From the NCBI GenBank assembly GCA_003695835.1, contig RFHN01000228.1:1-11327 (forward strand): a stretch of DNA of 11,327 nt. Direction: 5' to 3'. Position numbers and translations under genes: made by a program. The first letter of the stretch is position 1. Each line of letters starts with the position of its first letter. Source of the DNA: Armatimonadota bacterium. GTDB taxonomy: Bacteria > Armatimonadota > Fimbriimonadia > Fimbriimonadales > ATM1. Below are positions 1-7,079 of the stretch, in pieces. Under the pieces are notes generated by a model. It was given only the letters and a program-made list of their open reading frames with translations, made no database searches and had not been told where the DNA came from.

Positions 1-1320
1 GAAGCAACCCATCGCGCCGATCCAGCCGAGAACGAGCCAGGAAGCGGGGCCCTGCGGGTGTAAGGAAGCGAACGCCAGCGACGAGAGAAGGGCGGCAACG
101 ACCGGGCTGCGGAGCCGAAGCGCGAGACCTTGGAACAAGCAGCCGCGGAACGTAATCTCCTCCACGATCGGCGCGATCACTCCCGCTGCGACGGCCGCCC
201 ACAGGATCCCTCCCAAGCTATCCAACTCCGTTTCCAAGGGGTGAGAGCCCGAAGGAAGCCACTTCGAGAGAAAGACCGTCACGATGAGAAGGACGAGCAG
301 AGCCGGCAGGTTCGCGAGCCAACCCGCCACGCCCCACACGACGTTGCGCGCGAGATTAGGCCCCAGTCCGAGCAACCGGGCAAAAGAGATGCGCACGCCG
401 AGCAAGGGCATCGCGACGACGAGGATCACGACGGGCGCGACGATTGCGGTCGCCAGGATCCTGGCTAAGTTCTCATCGCCGAGGACCGGCCGAAGCAGTT
501 GAACGATTCCAAGGGGCGCGATCGCGAAGATCGCCAGGTACGCGAAGAACCGCGCGCCGAGCGAGTCGGCAACGAGGTTTTCTTGGGTTGCGCCCCGGAC
601 CGTGAGTCCAACCGGCGCCAGGGAACCGGTGAGGCGAAGCGCTACGTAAGCGACCCAAAGAACCGCTCCGACTCCGACGCCGCCAACCATCAAGAAGGCC
701 AGCCAGATCGGGCCGGTCTCTGATTCCTTGACGCCGAGTCGTTTTTCCGCCTCGGAAAGCGCGAGGCCGAGAGGCCAAGGGCTGGAGTGTTGGGAAAGGA
801 TTTGGCGCGCCTCTTCGAGTTCCTCTCCCTGCGCCTGCTGAGCGAGGGCGCAAAGCGCACGGTTGATCTGTTCCCTGTCTTTTGCTGTCTCTGCTCGGAG
901 TTCCGCTTCGGTGATGTCGTCCGTGGCTGTGGAGAGGGAACTACAGTCGTGGGCCTGGTCCGGTTCAGCGACCATGCGCAGGATGAGAAGGGCGCGATCG
1001 CGAACATAGGCCGCTCCCTTCGTTTGGAGCTTCAGGTTGCCCAGCTTCTGCTGCGCCACGCCCAACAGTTCCTTGGCCGCTTCGCGCCTCTTTCCGGAAT
1101 GGCGGGCGACGGCGAGGGAAAACTCCGTCTCCAGCTTGCGAAGCTCTCGGTCTAGTTTGGCGCGTTCTTCGACGACGGGCCCGGGATTCGAGAGAGAGGC
1201 GTACGCGCCGAATGCCATGAAGGCGAGGGTGACGAACACGCCGACCCACACCAGCGGGTACCCCGGATGGCGCGACGGGATGTCTTCCTCGAGAACGGGC
1301 GGAGGCGTCGGTACTGTCAT
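1..1320 (-). CDS. CPBP-family intramembrane glutamic endopeptidase (partial, C-terminus beyond left edge)
   Basis: Reading the minus strand from the ATG at 1320-1318 gives 440 uninterrupted codons to the window edge, with no stop. The C-terminal part carries the CPBP (CAAX protease/bacteriocin-processing) signatures: motif 1 EEITFRG at residues 387-393 (the catalytic Glu pair and Arg) and motif 2 FASLH at 417-421 (metal or catalytic His). A third motif would lie past the edge. Membrane segments are visible near 23-42, 205-230, 257-278, 286-308, 328-350 and 372-388. Unusually, residues about 45-200 form a long charged, helical, probably coiled-coil domain between TM1 and TM2, absent from minimal CPBP proteins. 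The start overlaps the upstream DUF6785 gene's stop (ATGA), implying translational coupling. The family includes prenyl-protein, bacteriocin-immunity and signalling proteases. The substrate here is unknown. Confidence 0.93.
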   Translation of the reverse strand, partial: MTVPTPPPVLEEDIPSRHPGYPLVWVGVFVTLAFMAFGAYASLSNPGPVVEERAKLDRELRKLETEFSLAVARHSGKRREAAKELLGVAQQKLGNLKLQTKGAAYVRDRALLILRMVAEPDQAHDCSSLSTATDDITEAELRAETAKDREQINRALCALAQQAQGEELEEARQILSQHSSPWPLGLALSEAEKRLGVKESETGPIWLAFLMVGGVGVGAVLWVAYVALRLTGSLAPVGLTVRGATQENLVADSLGARFFAYLAIFAIAPLGIVQLLRPVLGDENLARILATAIVAPVVILVVAMPLLGVRISFARLLGLGPNLARNVVWGVAGWLANLPALLVLLIVTVFLSKWLPSGSHPLETELDSLGGILWAAVAAGVIAPIVEEITFRGCLFQGLALRLRSPVVAALLSSLAFASLHPQGPASWLVLGWIGAMGCF

Positions 1321-3221
1321 TGAAGGCCCAGGCCTCGCTCATTAAAGCCAATCGTGTACGTGCTTTGCCGTGTTGCCATGGCGATCGTCGCCCAGATCGC
1401 CTCGGCGGCGAACTCCCCGAGAAGGACTCCAAACGCCGCAAAACGCAGGTGGCGGAAGCCCTTGAGGCCGAAGTAGCGCTGTACGCCAACTTTGAGCAAC
1501 AACGCGAGAATGAGGCAAAACCAGTAATAGTCCACGCCGAAGTTCATACTTAGGGCATAGCCGACCGGGTGGAGCCAGAATCCGGGCACGCGAAATCGAA
1601 TGAAGTCCAGCGCCGCGACAAGCAAGGCGCCTGCGGCAACGGCCAGGATGCCCTTGACGCTGGGGCCGTGCCGCTGATCCACGACGGCGGTCACCACGGC
1701 GCTCGGATCCGCCCATCCGGGTTCCGCCCCGCGCACGTAGCCCCGCTGAACCGTCCACATCGCCCCGACGAAAAGCCCGAAGACGAGGGCAAACGCCATC
1801 AACCAAAAGAGCGGACCTTGGCGGACCCGCTGCTCCTCTGCCATCTTCATCGCCTCGAGCTGAACGGGCATGGGATGGGACCGAGAGAGGCGGTTGATGC
1901 CCAGGAAGACGGTACCCAGGAAGGCTGCGGTGCGTTCGCTTAAGGTCTTGGTGCCGTAAAAGTTGAAGAGGAGTTGATTCGGACCAAGGAAGGCGAACTC
2001 GTGCGTCGGCGGCCCGAGTTGTGCGCGGATCCGAGTGAGCACGAACGAAAAGGCGAGAAAGGCGAGGAAGTACGGGATCGCGAGCAACGGATGCAGACCG
2101 GCATAGACGAGAACGGCGACGACTCCGCTGACGCATAGGAACAGCAGGATCACGGCGGTCCGGTGCCGGATGCCTCCATCGTCGCTATCCTCGCCACTCC
2201 AAATCGCGCGCGCGACGGACTTGAGGTGGTTGCGGGCGAACCAGAGGGTGCTGACGAAGAGGCCGAGCAACGCGCCCCAGGTCTGTTCAGTGAAGTAGGG
2301 CGCTTCCGGCGTGAGAAAGCCTCCGGCAAAAGAACCCCCTTGATAGCCGTAAAACGACATGCCGATCAGGATGAGCTTCCGAACGAGAAAGAAAAAGACC
2401 ACGGAGAAGAGAAGATCAGCCGGAACGAGCAGCGCCAACGCGATCAAAAAGGGATACACGGAGATGGGCGTGAAGCCCATGGCGAGAAACGGCCTCTCTG
2501 GGAGCGCATACCGTAGGTCCACGTAGTCTTTCAGCGGAATATGCGGAAGATTGGGGTAAAGATAGTGGAGGCCGTTCAAGATGTCGATCGAGAACATCAC
2601 GAGGAACGATACGAGCATGAGGCGGTTTCGCCACATCGGGCCGTTTCCTCGCTCTTCCATCATCGCTACCGGAAATTGGATCAGCGGAAAGGACAGTCTC
2701 TCGCGGCGAAGCCATGCATCGCGCATGAGCGAGTTGATGCAGAGTAGAGAAACGGTGATGAGGGTGTACAGCGCCGTCCAAGCGAGCAGCTTCGGGAGCC
2801 ACAGATCCATTCGGGAAAGAAAGTAGAGATACCCGCGTCCTCCCGAAACGTAATCGCGAACCGCCTCCGTGTCATGAAAATAGAAGATCTCTGGCAGATG
2901 CTTCAGGAACACGCTTTCGTGCCGTGGATCCAGGTTCGGAAAGCCTGCGAAAACGTGCACGTACTGCATGTTGAGAAACGTCCACTCGCCGCTGACGGCG
3001 GACGCGACGCTGACAAAAGCGTAGATGACAACAAGCTCCCGCGTCTCGAAAGCGAGCGCTGGCGCCCATCGGAGAAGCGCTTTGTTGATCATCACTAAGA
3101 CGATCAACGCCGCCATCGTCGAGAAGAGCAAAGAATAGATCGTGCCTGTCGGCTGCCAAGAGTTCCAGAAGCAGACCGGCAGGGCGAGAAGAACCCCGAA
3201 GACGACGGCTCGCCGTGTCAC
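1317..3221 (-). CDS. DUF6785/DUF6784-family (OPT-like) multi-pass membrane protein
   Basis: This is a 634-residue integral membrane protein with roughly a dozen or more hydrophobic segments. I recognise the overall pattern of the DUF6785 N-terminal and DUF6784 C-terminal domains, related to oligopeptide-transporter-like proteins and found in Planctomycetes, Armatimonadota and Verrucomicrobia. Landmarks are RRERLSFPLIQFP at 172-184, the RAQLGPPTHEF loop at 399-409, HPVGYALS at 551-558 and LLGEF at 600-604 in the DUF6784 part. The first helix (about 5-20) and NSWQPTG at 20-26 are also typical. The substrate is unknown, and transport activity is inferred only from resemblance. Translation starts at GTG (3221-3219), which overlaps the plsC stop as GTGA. 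The end overlaps the CPBP start as ATGA. It is therefore the middle gene of a coupled operon and probably depends on ribosomes arriving from plsC. Confidence 0.93.
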   Translation of the reverse strand: MTRRAVVFGVLLALPVCFWNSWQPTGTIYSLLFSTMAALIVLVMINKALLRWAPALAFETRELVVIYAFVSVASAVSGEWTFLNMQYVHVFAGFPNLDPRHESVFLKHLPEIFYFHDTEAVRDYVSGGRGYLYFLSRMDLWLPKLLAWTALYTLITVSLLCINSLMRDAWLRRERLSFPLIQFPVAMMEERGNGPMWRNRLMLVSFLVMFSIDILNGLHYLYPNLPHIPLKDYVDLRYALPERPFLAMGFTPISVYPFLIALALLVPADLLFSVVFFFLVRKLILIGMSFYGYQGGSFAGGFLTPEAPYFTEQTWGALLGLFVSTLWFARNHLKSVARAIWSGEDSDDGGIRHRTAVILLFLCVSGVVAVLVYAGLHPLLAIPYFLAFLAFSFVLTRIRAQLGPPTHEFAFLGPNQLLFNFYGTKTLSERTAAFLGTVFLGINRLSRSHPMPVQLEAMKMAEEQRVRQGPLFWLMAFALVFGLFVGAMWTVQRGYVRGAEPGWADPSAVVTAVVDQRHGPSVKGILAVAAGALLVAALDFIRFRVPGFWLHPVGYALSMNFGVDYYWFCLILALLLKVGVQRYFGLKGFRHLRFAAFGVLLGEFAAEAIWATIAMATRQSTYTIGFNERGLGLQ

Positions 3222-3859
3222 GCTGGCCCCTCCGAACCCGGTTTCGGGAGACCTGTCAGGCGGCTCACTTCATCCAGAAACCATGTATGGAACTCTTCCG
3301 GCGTCATCGTATCGGACCACTCCATCGCTTTACCAAAAGACACTTGGACGCCCCCGAACGCGGGTCGCGGAACGACGCTGCGAAAGGGAATGATGCGGTT
3401 CGAGCCAACGATCCCCGCGCAGATACAGGGAACCTGGGCTTGCTTCCAGATCAAAGCCGCTCCAGCGAGAGGTTGCTGAAGGGAACCGTCCTCGCTGATC
3501 TGCCCTTCGGGGAAGACGACGACGCACTCTCCAGAGCGCAAGAGCTCGACGGCTCGCCGAATCGCGTTGCGATCCGGCCGTCCCCTGCGCACAGGGAACG
3601 CATGAAACGCGCGGATGATCGGTCCGAGTACTGGAATCTGAAACAGCTCGGACTTCGCCATGAACCACGCTGGGCGCGGCAGCGCGTAGCCGAGCAGCGG
3701 CGGGTCAATGTCGCTCAAGTGATTTGCGACCACGAGCAGCCCACCCTTTCGAGGGACATGCCTACGCCCTTTCACGCGAACTGGGCCCATGACCAAGAAG
3801 AAAGGCGCAAGGATCGCTTTCCCGAGTGGATAGAGGGTCCACCGGTACATCCCTCGCAT
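3218..3859 (-). CDS. plsC: 1-acyl-sn-glycerol-3-phosphate acyltransferase (PlsC family)
   Basis: This 213-residue protein has the PlsC/LPLAT acyltransferase motifs in order: NHLSDID at 46-52 (the HX4D catalytic pair His47/Asp52), FPVRRGRPDR at 88-97 (glycerophosphate-binding motif II), FPEG at 116-119 (motif III) and a hydrophobic motif IV region around 142-150. Enzymes of this family acylate lysophosphatidic acid at the inner membrane to give phosphatidic acid. The length is normal for the family, and the hydrophobic N-terminal stretch (11-25) would attach it to the membrane. The ATG is preceded by GAGGCGG five bases upstream, which supports this start. It is first in the operon with the DUF6785 and CPBP genes. 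Some family members acylate other lipids (ornithine lipids, sterol or hopanoid carriers), so the exact acceptor is not proved. Confidence 0.93.
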   Translation of the reverse strand: MRGMYRWTLYPLGKAILAPFFLVMGPVRVKGRRHVPRKGGLLVVANHLSDIDPPLLGYALPRPAWFMAKSELFQIPVLGPIIRAFHAFPVRRGRPDRNAIRRAVELLRSGECVVVFPEGQISEDGSLQQPLAGAALIWKQAQVPCICAGIVGSNRIIPFRSVVPRPAFGGVQVSFGKAMEWSDTMTPEEFHTWFLDEVSRLTGLPKPGSEGPA

Positions 3860-3864
3860 TTTAG

Positions 3865-3871
3865 CCGCCTC
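3865..3871 (-). promoter_or_regulatory. Ribosome binding site of plsC
   Basis: Read on the minus strand this is GAGGCGG, ending five bases before the ATG at 3859. It fixes the plsC start and lies in the very short divergent spacer shared with the Wzz-like gene. Confidence 0.6.
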
Positions 3872-3877
3872 GCTCGT

Positions 3878-3884
3878 CTATAAC
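3878..3884. promoter_or_regulatory. Candidate shared TATA-like -10 region between divergent plsC and Wzz-like genes
   Basis: The 31-base spacer between the two starts contains TATAAC on the plus strand (3879-3884), which overlaps TATAGA on the minus strand. For the plus gene, a start of transcription 6-7 bases downstream would fall at the GTG itself, giving a leaderless mRNA. For plsC it would leave a short leader with its ribosome binding site. I see no good -35 box for either direction, so the assignment is tentative. Confidence 0.3.
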
Positions 3885-3890
3885 CTTGAG

Positions 3891-5252
3891 GTGTTGGAAC
3901 GTCTTGCGCCGAAGGGATGGCTTGGTTGGGCAACGTACGTCATCGTGTTGGCGCTCGCGGGCTTGCTCTTCGCGACGTTCTATCCCCCGAAGTATGAAGC
4001 GAGAGCGAGTCTGCTGTTTCCACGACAGGCCACGGCGAACGAATTGACGCAACGGGCCACTCTGGGCGAGTTGCGCACCCCACCTCTCGGCGCGCGGTTG
4101 CTTGCCGGCAGTTTGTTACTGCCGACTGTGGGAGCGGACCCCTTCTCCGTGCAAGGCATTTTCCGATCCAAGAAGTGCATCCAGCTTGCAGCAGAAATCC
4201 TGTACCCGAACGGCTACAACGACCTGGATCTCAAACGCGTCAGGGATGCGTTGGACATGGAGGTCACGGAGAGCGGGACGTTGTCCGTTCGATTTCGCTG
4301 GAAGGGCCGGGAACGGACGCAACAAGCCTTGGAGGCCATGATGCGATTTGTGCAAGACGAGGCCAAGCGGCTCTCTCGCGAGTTCGCTCAGGATACGGCG
4401 ACGTACTTGCAGGCTGCGGTTGAACGGGAGCGCGAGCGCGTGGATGCACTCTCTCGGAAGCTGGCGCAATCCATCAAAGCAAGCGGTCAAGAGGGCCTGG
4501 TTGCGGTTGCCGGCGAGGACGCCGTCCTGGCGCTGCTGCAAGCCGAAGACGCCCTCCGAGAACTTCAGATCGAGGCGGCGGGCGCAAGAGGTGGCTTGGA
4601 GGAGGCGATACGCGGCATCGTTGTGGCATCCGAGCAGGGCGGGGAAGCGTTCTCCGAGGCGGGTGCGGTCCTTCAGGGTCGGGTGCTGGAGGCGAGAAGA
4701 CGCGTCCTCGCAGCGGGGGACCTCGTCGTCGGCTCTACGCCGGAAACGGAGCAGCTTGCCGCGCAGTTCCGCGCAACGCAGAAGGCGTACTTGGAAGAGC
4801 TCAAGCGCATCGAGGCTGCGGCAAAGGACCGCTCTCTCGCGGCGACGCTGGATCAAAGCGTGATCGCGGCTGCTCTGGATGAGCAGCTGACGTTGGCGCG
4901 GCGCCAGGTTCGAGAGATGACGGATCGCGCGCTTGCCGCGGTACAACTCGGAATCGAACAGCGGGTGATTCTCGGCGAACTGCGTGTTCAAGAACAAGCC
5001 CTCGCTGCGGTGCAGAGCCAGTGGGTGCTCGCACGCCTAGCCTTGGAGAAGAGCTATCGCCCCTTCGAGCTGTTGGACGAACCGTACGTTGCGGATGTGC
5101 CGTACTTTCCCAGGCGCGGAGTGTTCACGGCCTCGGCTGCGGGCGCAGGCTTACTCTTGGCGCTGTTGATCTATCTGATGGCCGCGGCTCGGCGAAACGC
5201 TTCTTCCGCCGAGCCGCAGAACCTTACTGACCGTCCTTCAGCTTCGATTTGA
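3891..5252 (+). CDS. Wzz/GNVR-type polysaccharide chain-length or co-polymerase-like membrane protein
   Basis: This 453-residue protein has the polysaccharide co-polymerase layout. A first membrane helix lies near 12-30, followed by the Wzz-like start YPPKYEARASLLFP (31-44). A long, mostly helical coiled-coil domain spans about 140-385. A proline-rich LDEPYVADVPYFPRRG stretch (395-410) leads into a second membrane helix at about 412-433. Such proteins set chain length in O-antigen, capsule or exopolysaccharide export. There is no tyrosine-kinase domain after TM2, unlike fused BY-kinases. The start is GTG 3891 with no well-spaced ribosome binding site (TTGAG directly abuts it); TTG 3894 is an alternative. 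No glycosyltransferase, polymerase or flippase gene is visible nearby, so the pathway is unknown. Its last 29 bases overlap the end of convergent msrA. Confidence 0.85.
   Translation: MLERLAPKGWLGWATYVIVLALAGLLFATFYPPKYEARASLLFPRQATANELTQRATLGELRTPPLGARLLAGSLLLPTVGADPFSVQGIFRSKKCIQLAAEILYPNGYNDLDLKRVRDALDMEVTESGTLSVRFRWKGRERTQQALEAMMRFVQDEAKRLSREFAQDTATYLQAAVERERERVDALSRKLAQSIKASGQEGLVAVAGEDAVLALLQAEDALRELQIEAAGARGGLEEAIRGIVVASEQGGEAFSEAGAVLQGRVLEARRRVLAAGDLVVGSTPETEQLAAQFRATQKAYLEELKRIEAAAKDRSLAATLDQSVIAAALDEQLTLARRQVREMTDRALAAVQLGIEQRVILGELRVQEQALAAVQSQWVLARLALEKSYRPFELLDEPYVADVPYFPRRGVFTASAAGAGLLLALLIYLMAAARRNASSAEPQNLTDRPSASI
5184..5217. terminator. Perfect 11-bp inverted repeat past the msrA stop; possible bidirectional terminator
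   Basis: The left arm (5184-5194, GCGGCTCGGCG) is exactly complementary to the right arm (5207-5217), with a 12-base loop. In the msrA direction it begins 7 bases after the stop codon, where an intrinsic terminator would sit. In the other direction it lies inside the last codons of the Wzz-like gene. No U-rich tract follows on either strand, so it is not a textbook intrinsic terminator. It may still block converging transcription or protect the 3' end. Confidence 0.45.
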
Positions 5253-5922
5253 AGACCTTTCGGAACTTCTCCATCTTCGGTCGGATGACGGCTTGGCAGT
5301 ACGCCTTGTCGGGGTTCCGCGCGAAGTAGTTTTGGTGATACTCTTCCGCCGGATAAAACACCTCGAACGGTACGATCTCCGTAACGATGGGTTGATCCCA
5401 GGCGCCAACCTTTTCGAGCTCCGCTTTGGCTTTCTCCGCCAAACGTTTCTGGTCTTCGTTGTGATAGAGAATGATAGACCGATACTGCGGCCCGATGTCA
5501 TTCCCTTGACGGTTGGGGGTCGTTGGGTCGTGAGTGAGCCAGAACACTTCGAGAAGCTCTTCGTACGTGATGACCTTGGGGTCGAACACGATCTGGACGA
5601 CCTCGGCGTGACCCGTCTGGCCGGTGCACACCTGTTCGTAGGTCGGGTTCGGAACCTGGCCACCAGAGTAGCCGGAGGTGACCGAGATTACGCCCTTGAG
5701 CGACTCGAAGATCGCCTCGGCGCACCAGAAGCAACCTTGTCCGAAGGTGGCTACCTGTGTGCCCGCAGGCCCGTTCGTCTCTGCTTCCTCTTGTTGTTTC
5801 GGATCTTGGTTCGTCGTCTTTTGTTTGTACATGTGCCTACTGATGGATTCGGTGTTGGGTGGCCCAGCACACCCCAGTAGCAGCCAGGCTAATAGGAGGC
5901 TAAGCACAGTACCAAACGACAT
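5224..5922 (-). CDS. msrA: Peptide-methionine (S)-S-oxide reductase MsrA, predicted lipoprotein
   Basis: This 232-residue protein has an N-terminal lipoprotein signal (hydrophobic residues 5-16, lipobox LLGC with Cys18). A Gln/Glu/Lys-rich linker follows (about 31-53), then a full MsrA domain. GCFWC at 63-67 contains the catalytic Cys64. TSGYSGG (82-88), HAEVVQIVFDP (105-115) and EEYHQNYF (193-200) are also family signatures. Cys209 in YCQAVIRPK is a candidate resolving cysteine. The enzyme reduces methionine-S-sulfoxide in oxidised proteins. The lipoprotein signal implies action in the cell envelope, which would need a periplasmic electron donor not seen here. The start at 5922 is supported by AGGAGG seven bases upstream. 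The same frame stays open far upstream, antisense to the neighbouring gene, but that stretch has no protein-like character. The gene is convergent with the Wzz-like gene and divergent from the TIM-barrel gene. Confidence 0.96.
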   Translation of the reverse strand: MSFGTVLSLLLAWLLLGCAGPPNTESISRHMYKQKTTNQDPKQQEEAETNGPAGTQVATFGQGCFWCAEAIFESLKGVISVTSGYSGGQVPNPTYEQVCTGQTGHAEVVQIVFDPKVITYEELLEVFWLTHDPTTPNRQGNDIGPQYRSIILYHNEDQKRLAEKAKAELEKVGAWDQPIVTEIVPFEVFYPAEEYHQNYFARNPDKAYCQAVIRPKMEKFRKVFKSKLKDGQ

Positions 5923-5929
5923 CCTATTT

Positions 5930-5935
5930 CCTCCT
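5930..5935 (-). promoter_or_regulatory. Strong Shine-Dalgarno of msrA
   Basis: AGGAGG on the minus strand, seven bases before the ATG at 5922. It decides the msrA start against the much longer open frame. Confidence 0.85.
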
Positions 5936-5991
5936 ACGCCAGGATACCCCGCCGGCGTTTCCCGTCGCACACGAGGTAAACCTAACCCGCC

Positions 5992-6972
5992 ATGAAGATC
6001 GGATTGTTTCTCGTTCTTCTCTCTGACAAGAGCCTCGACGAGGCGCTGGACATCGCTGTTCAAGAGGGAATCGAGGCCGTCGAGTTGGGCGTAGGTGCGT
6101 ATCCCGGCTCTGCGCACGTGGACCCGGACAGGCTTTTGGGAAGCGCATCGGAGCGCCGCGCCTTTCGCCAGAAGATCGAACGGCGGGGGCTGACCCTGAG
6201 CGCACTCTCCTGTCACGGAAACCCGCTCCATCCGCAGAAACGTATCGCCAAAGCGCACCACGAGGCGTTCGAGAAAGCCCTCCGTTTGGCCAACGCGCTC
6301 GGCGTGCCGGTGGTGAACGGCTTCAGCGGCTGTCCGGGCGAAGGACCGAAAGCGAAATACCCGAACTGGGTTACCTGCGCCTGGCCGGACGAATATCGCG
6401 ACCTGCTGGAATGGCAGTGGAAAGAGGTCGTCTTCCCCTATTGGGAGGAACAGGCGCGGTTGCTCAAGCGCCATAAGGTCAAGTTCGCCATCGAGATGCA
6501 TCCGGGATTCGTGGTCTACAACAACGACACGCTTCTGAAGCTGCGCAACGGCGTCAAGAACGGCGAGTGGATCGGGGCGAACTTCGACCCGTCGCATCTG
6601 TGGTGGCAGGGCGCTGACCCGCTCTTTGCTGCGAGACAGCTCGGCGAGGAAGGCGCGCTCTTCCACGCCCACGCCAAAGACGCTCGCCTGGATCCCTTGA
6701 ACTCCGCGCGAGACGGCAATCTGGACGCACGCTCCTACGCCCGAATCCCCGAGCGCTCGTGGGTGTTTCGAACGGTGGGGTTCGGACACGGCGTGGACTG
6801 GTGGCGACAGTTCGTCAGCGTCCTGCGTACGGTGGGATACGACTATGTGCTCTCGATCGAGCACGAGGACGGCCTGATGTCGCCCATGGAGGGTCTGCGT
6901 AAGGCGGTTCAGACACTCAAGCTTGCGGTGATCCAGGAACCCCCGGGCGAGATGTTCTGGGCGCGGGAGTAG
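5992..6972 (+). CDS. Sugar-phosphate isomerase/epimerase-like TIM-barrel protein (xylose isomerase-like / AP endonuclease 2 superfamily)
   Basis: This 326-residue cytoplasmic protein has no signal peptide. It begins with the strand MKIGLFLVLL and shows the repeated beta/alpha pattern of the family. Probable divalent-metal ligands lie at strand ends: Glu168 in FAIEMHPG, Asp199/His202 in NFDPSH, His225/His227 in FHAHAKD and Glu290 in SIEHED. His75 in SCHGNPLH is also typical. The family covers inosose dehydratases, hydroxypyruvate isomerases and ketose epimerases, usually acting on sugars or polyols. The specific reaction cannot be told from this sequence. The start is ATG 5992. The only ribosome-binding-like sequence is GAGG about 14 bases upstream, which is poorly spaced. 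It is divergent from msrA across 69 bases and no sugar transporter or dehydrogenase adjoins it. Confidence 0.92.
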   Translation: MKIGLFLVLLSDKSLDEALDIAVQEGIEAVELGVGAYPGSAHVDPDRLLGSASERRAFRQKIERRGLTLSALSCHGNPLHPQKRIAKAHHEAFEKALRLANALGVPVVNGFSGCPGEGPKAKYPNWVTCAWPDEYRDLLEWQWKEVVFPYWEEQARLLKRHKVKFAIEMHPGFVVYNNDTLLKLRNGVKNGEWIGANFDPSHLWWQGADPLFAARQLGEEGALFHAHAKDARLDPLNSARDGNLDARSYARIPERSWVFRTVGFGHGVDWWRQFVSVLRTVGYDYVLSIEHEDGLMSPMEGLRKAVQTLKLAVIQEPPGEMFWARE

Positions 6973-7025
6973 GCGCTTCGGACAACTGCCCAACGAATCA
7001 ATGACAAAACTCCCACAATTAAGGG

Positions 7026-7054
7026 TTGACAACGGGGGGGGTTGGTACCATAGG
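7026..7054 (+). promoter_or_regulatory. Candidate promoter with consensus -35 and a G8 spacer tract
   Basis: TTGACA at 7026-7031 matches the -35 consensus exactly. Downstream is either TACCAT (7046-7051, 14-base spacer) or CATAGG (7049-7054, 17-base spacer). Neither is a strong -10. A run of eight G (7034-7041) lies inside the spacer. It sits directly upstream of the exported-protein unit and would drive it. Confidence 0.5.
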
Positions 7055-7079
7055 GACCATGGTTGGGAGAATCGTGTTC

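Noticed and set aside
130..468. Plus-strand ORFs in the first 1.3 kb
   Set aside because: They are antisense to the CPBP gene, which is open over the whole span and carries the family motifs. Their translations are low-complexity and Arg-rich.
4116..4997. 293-residue minus-strand ORF
   Set aside because: It is antisense to the Wzz-like gene and has no recognisable domain or ribosome binding site.
5923..7032. Upstream extension of the msrA frame to a 602-residue minus-strand ORF
   Set aside because: It lies antisense to the well-supported TIM-barrel gene and has shadow-frame composition. A strong Shine-Dalgarno and a lipoprotein signal mark the true start at 5922.
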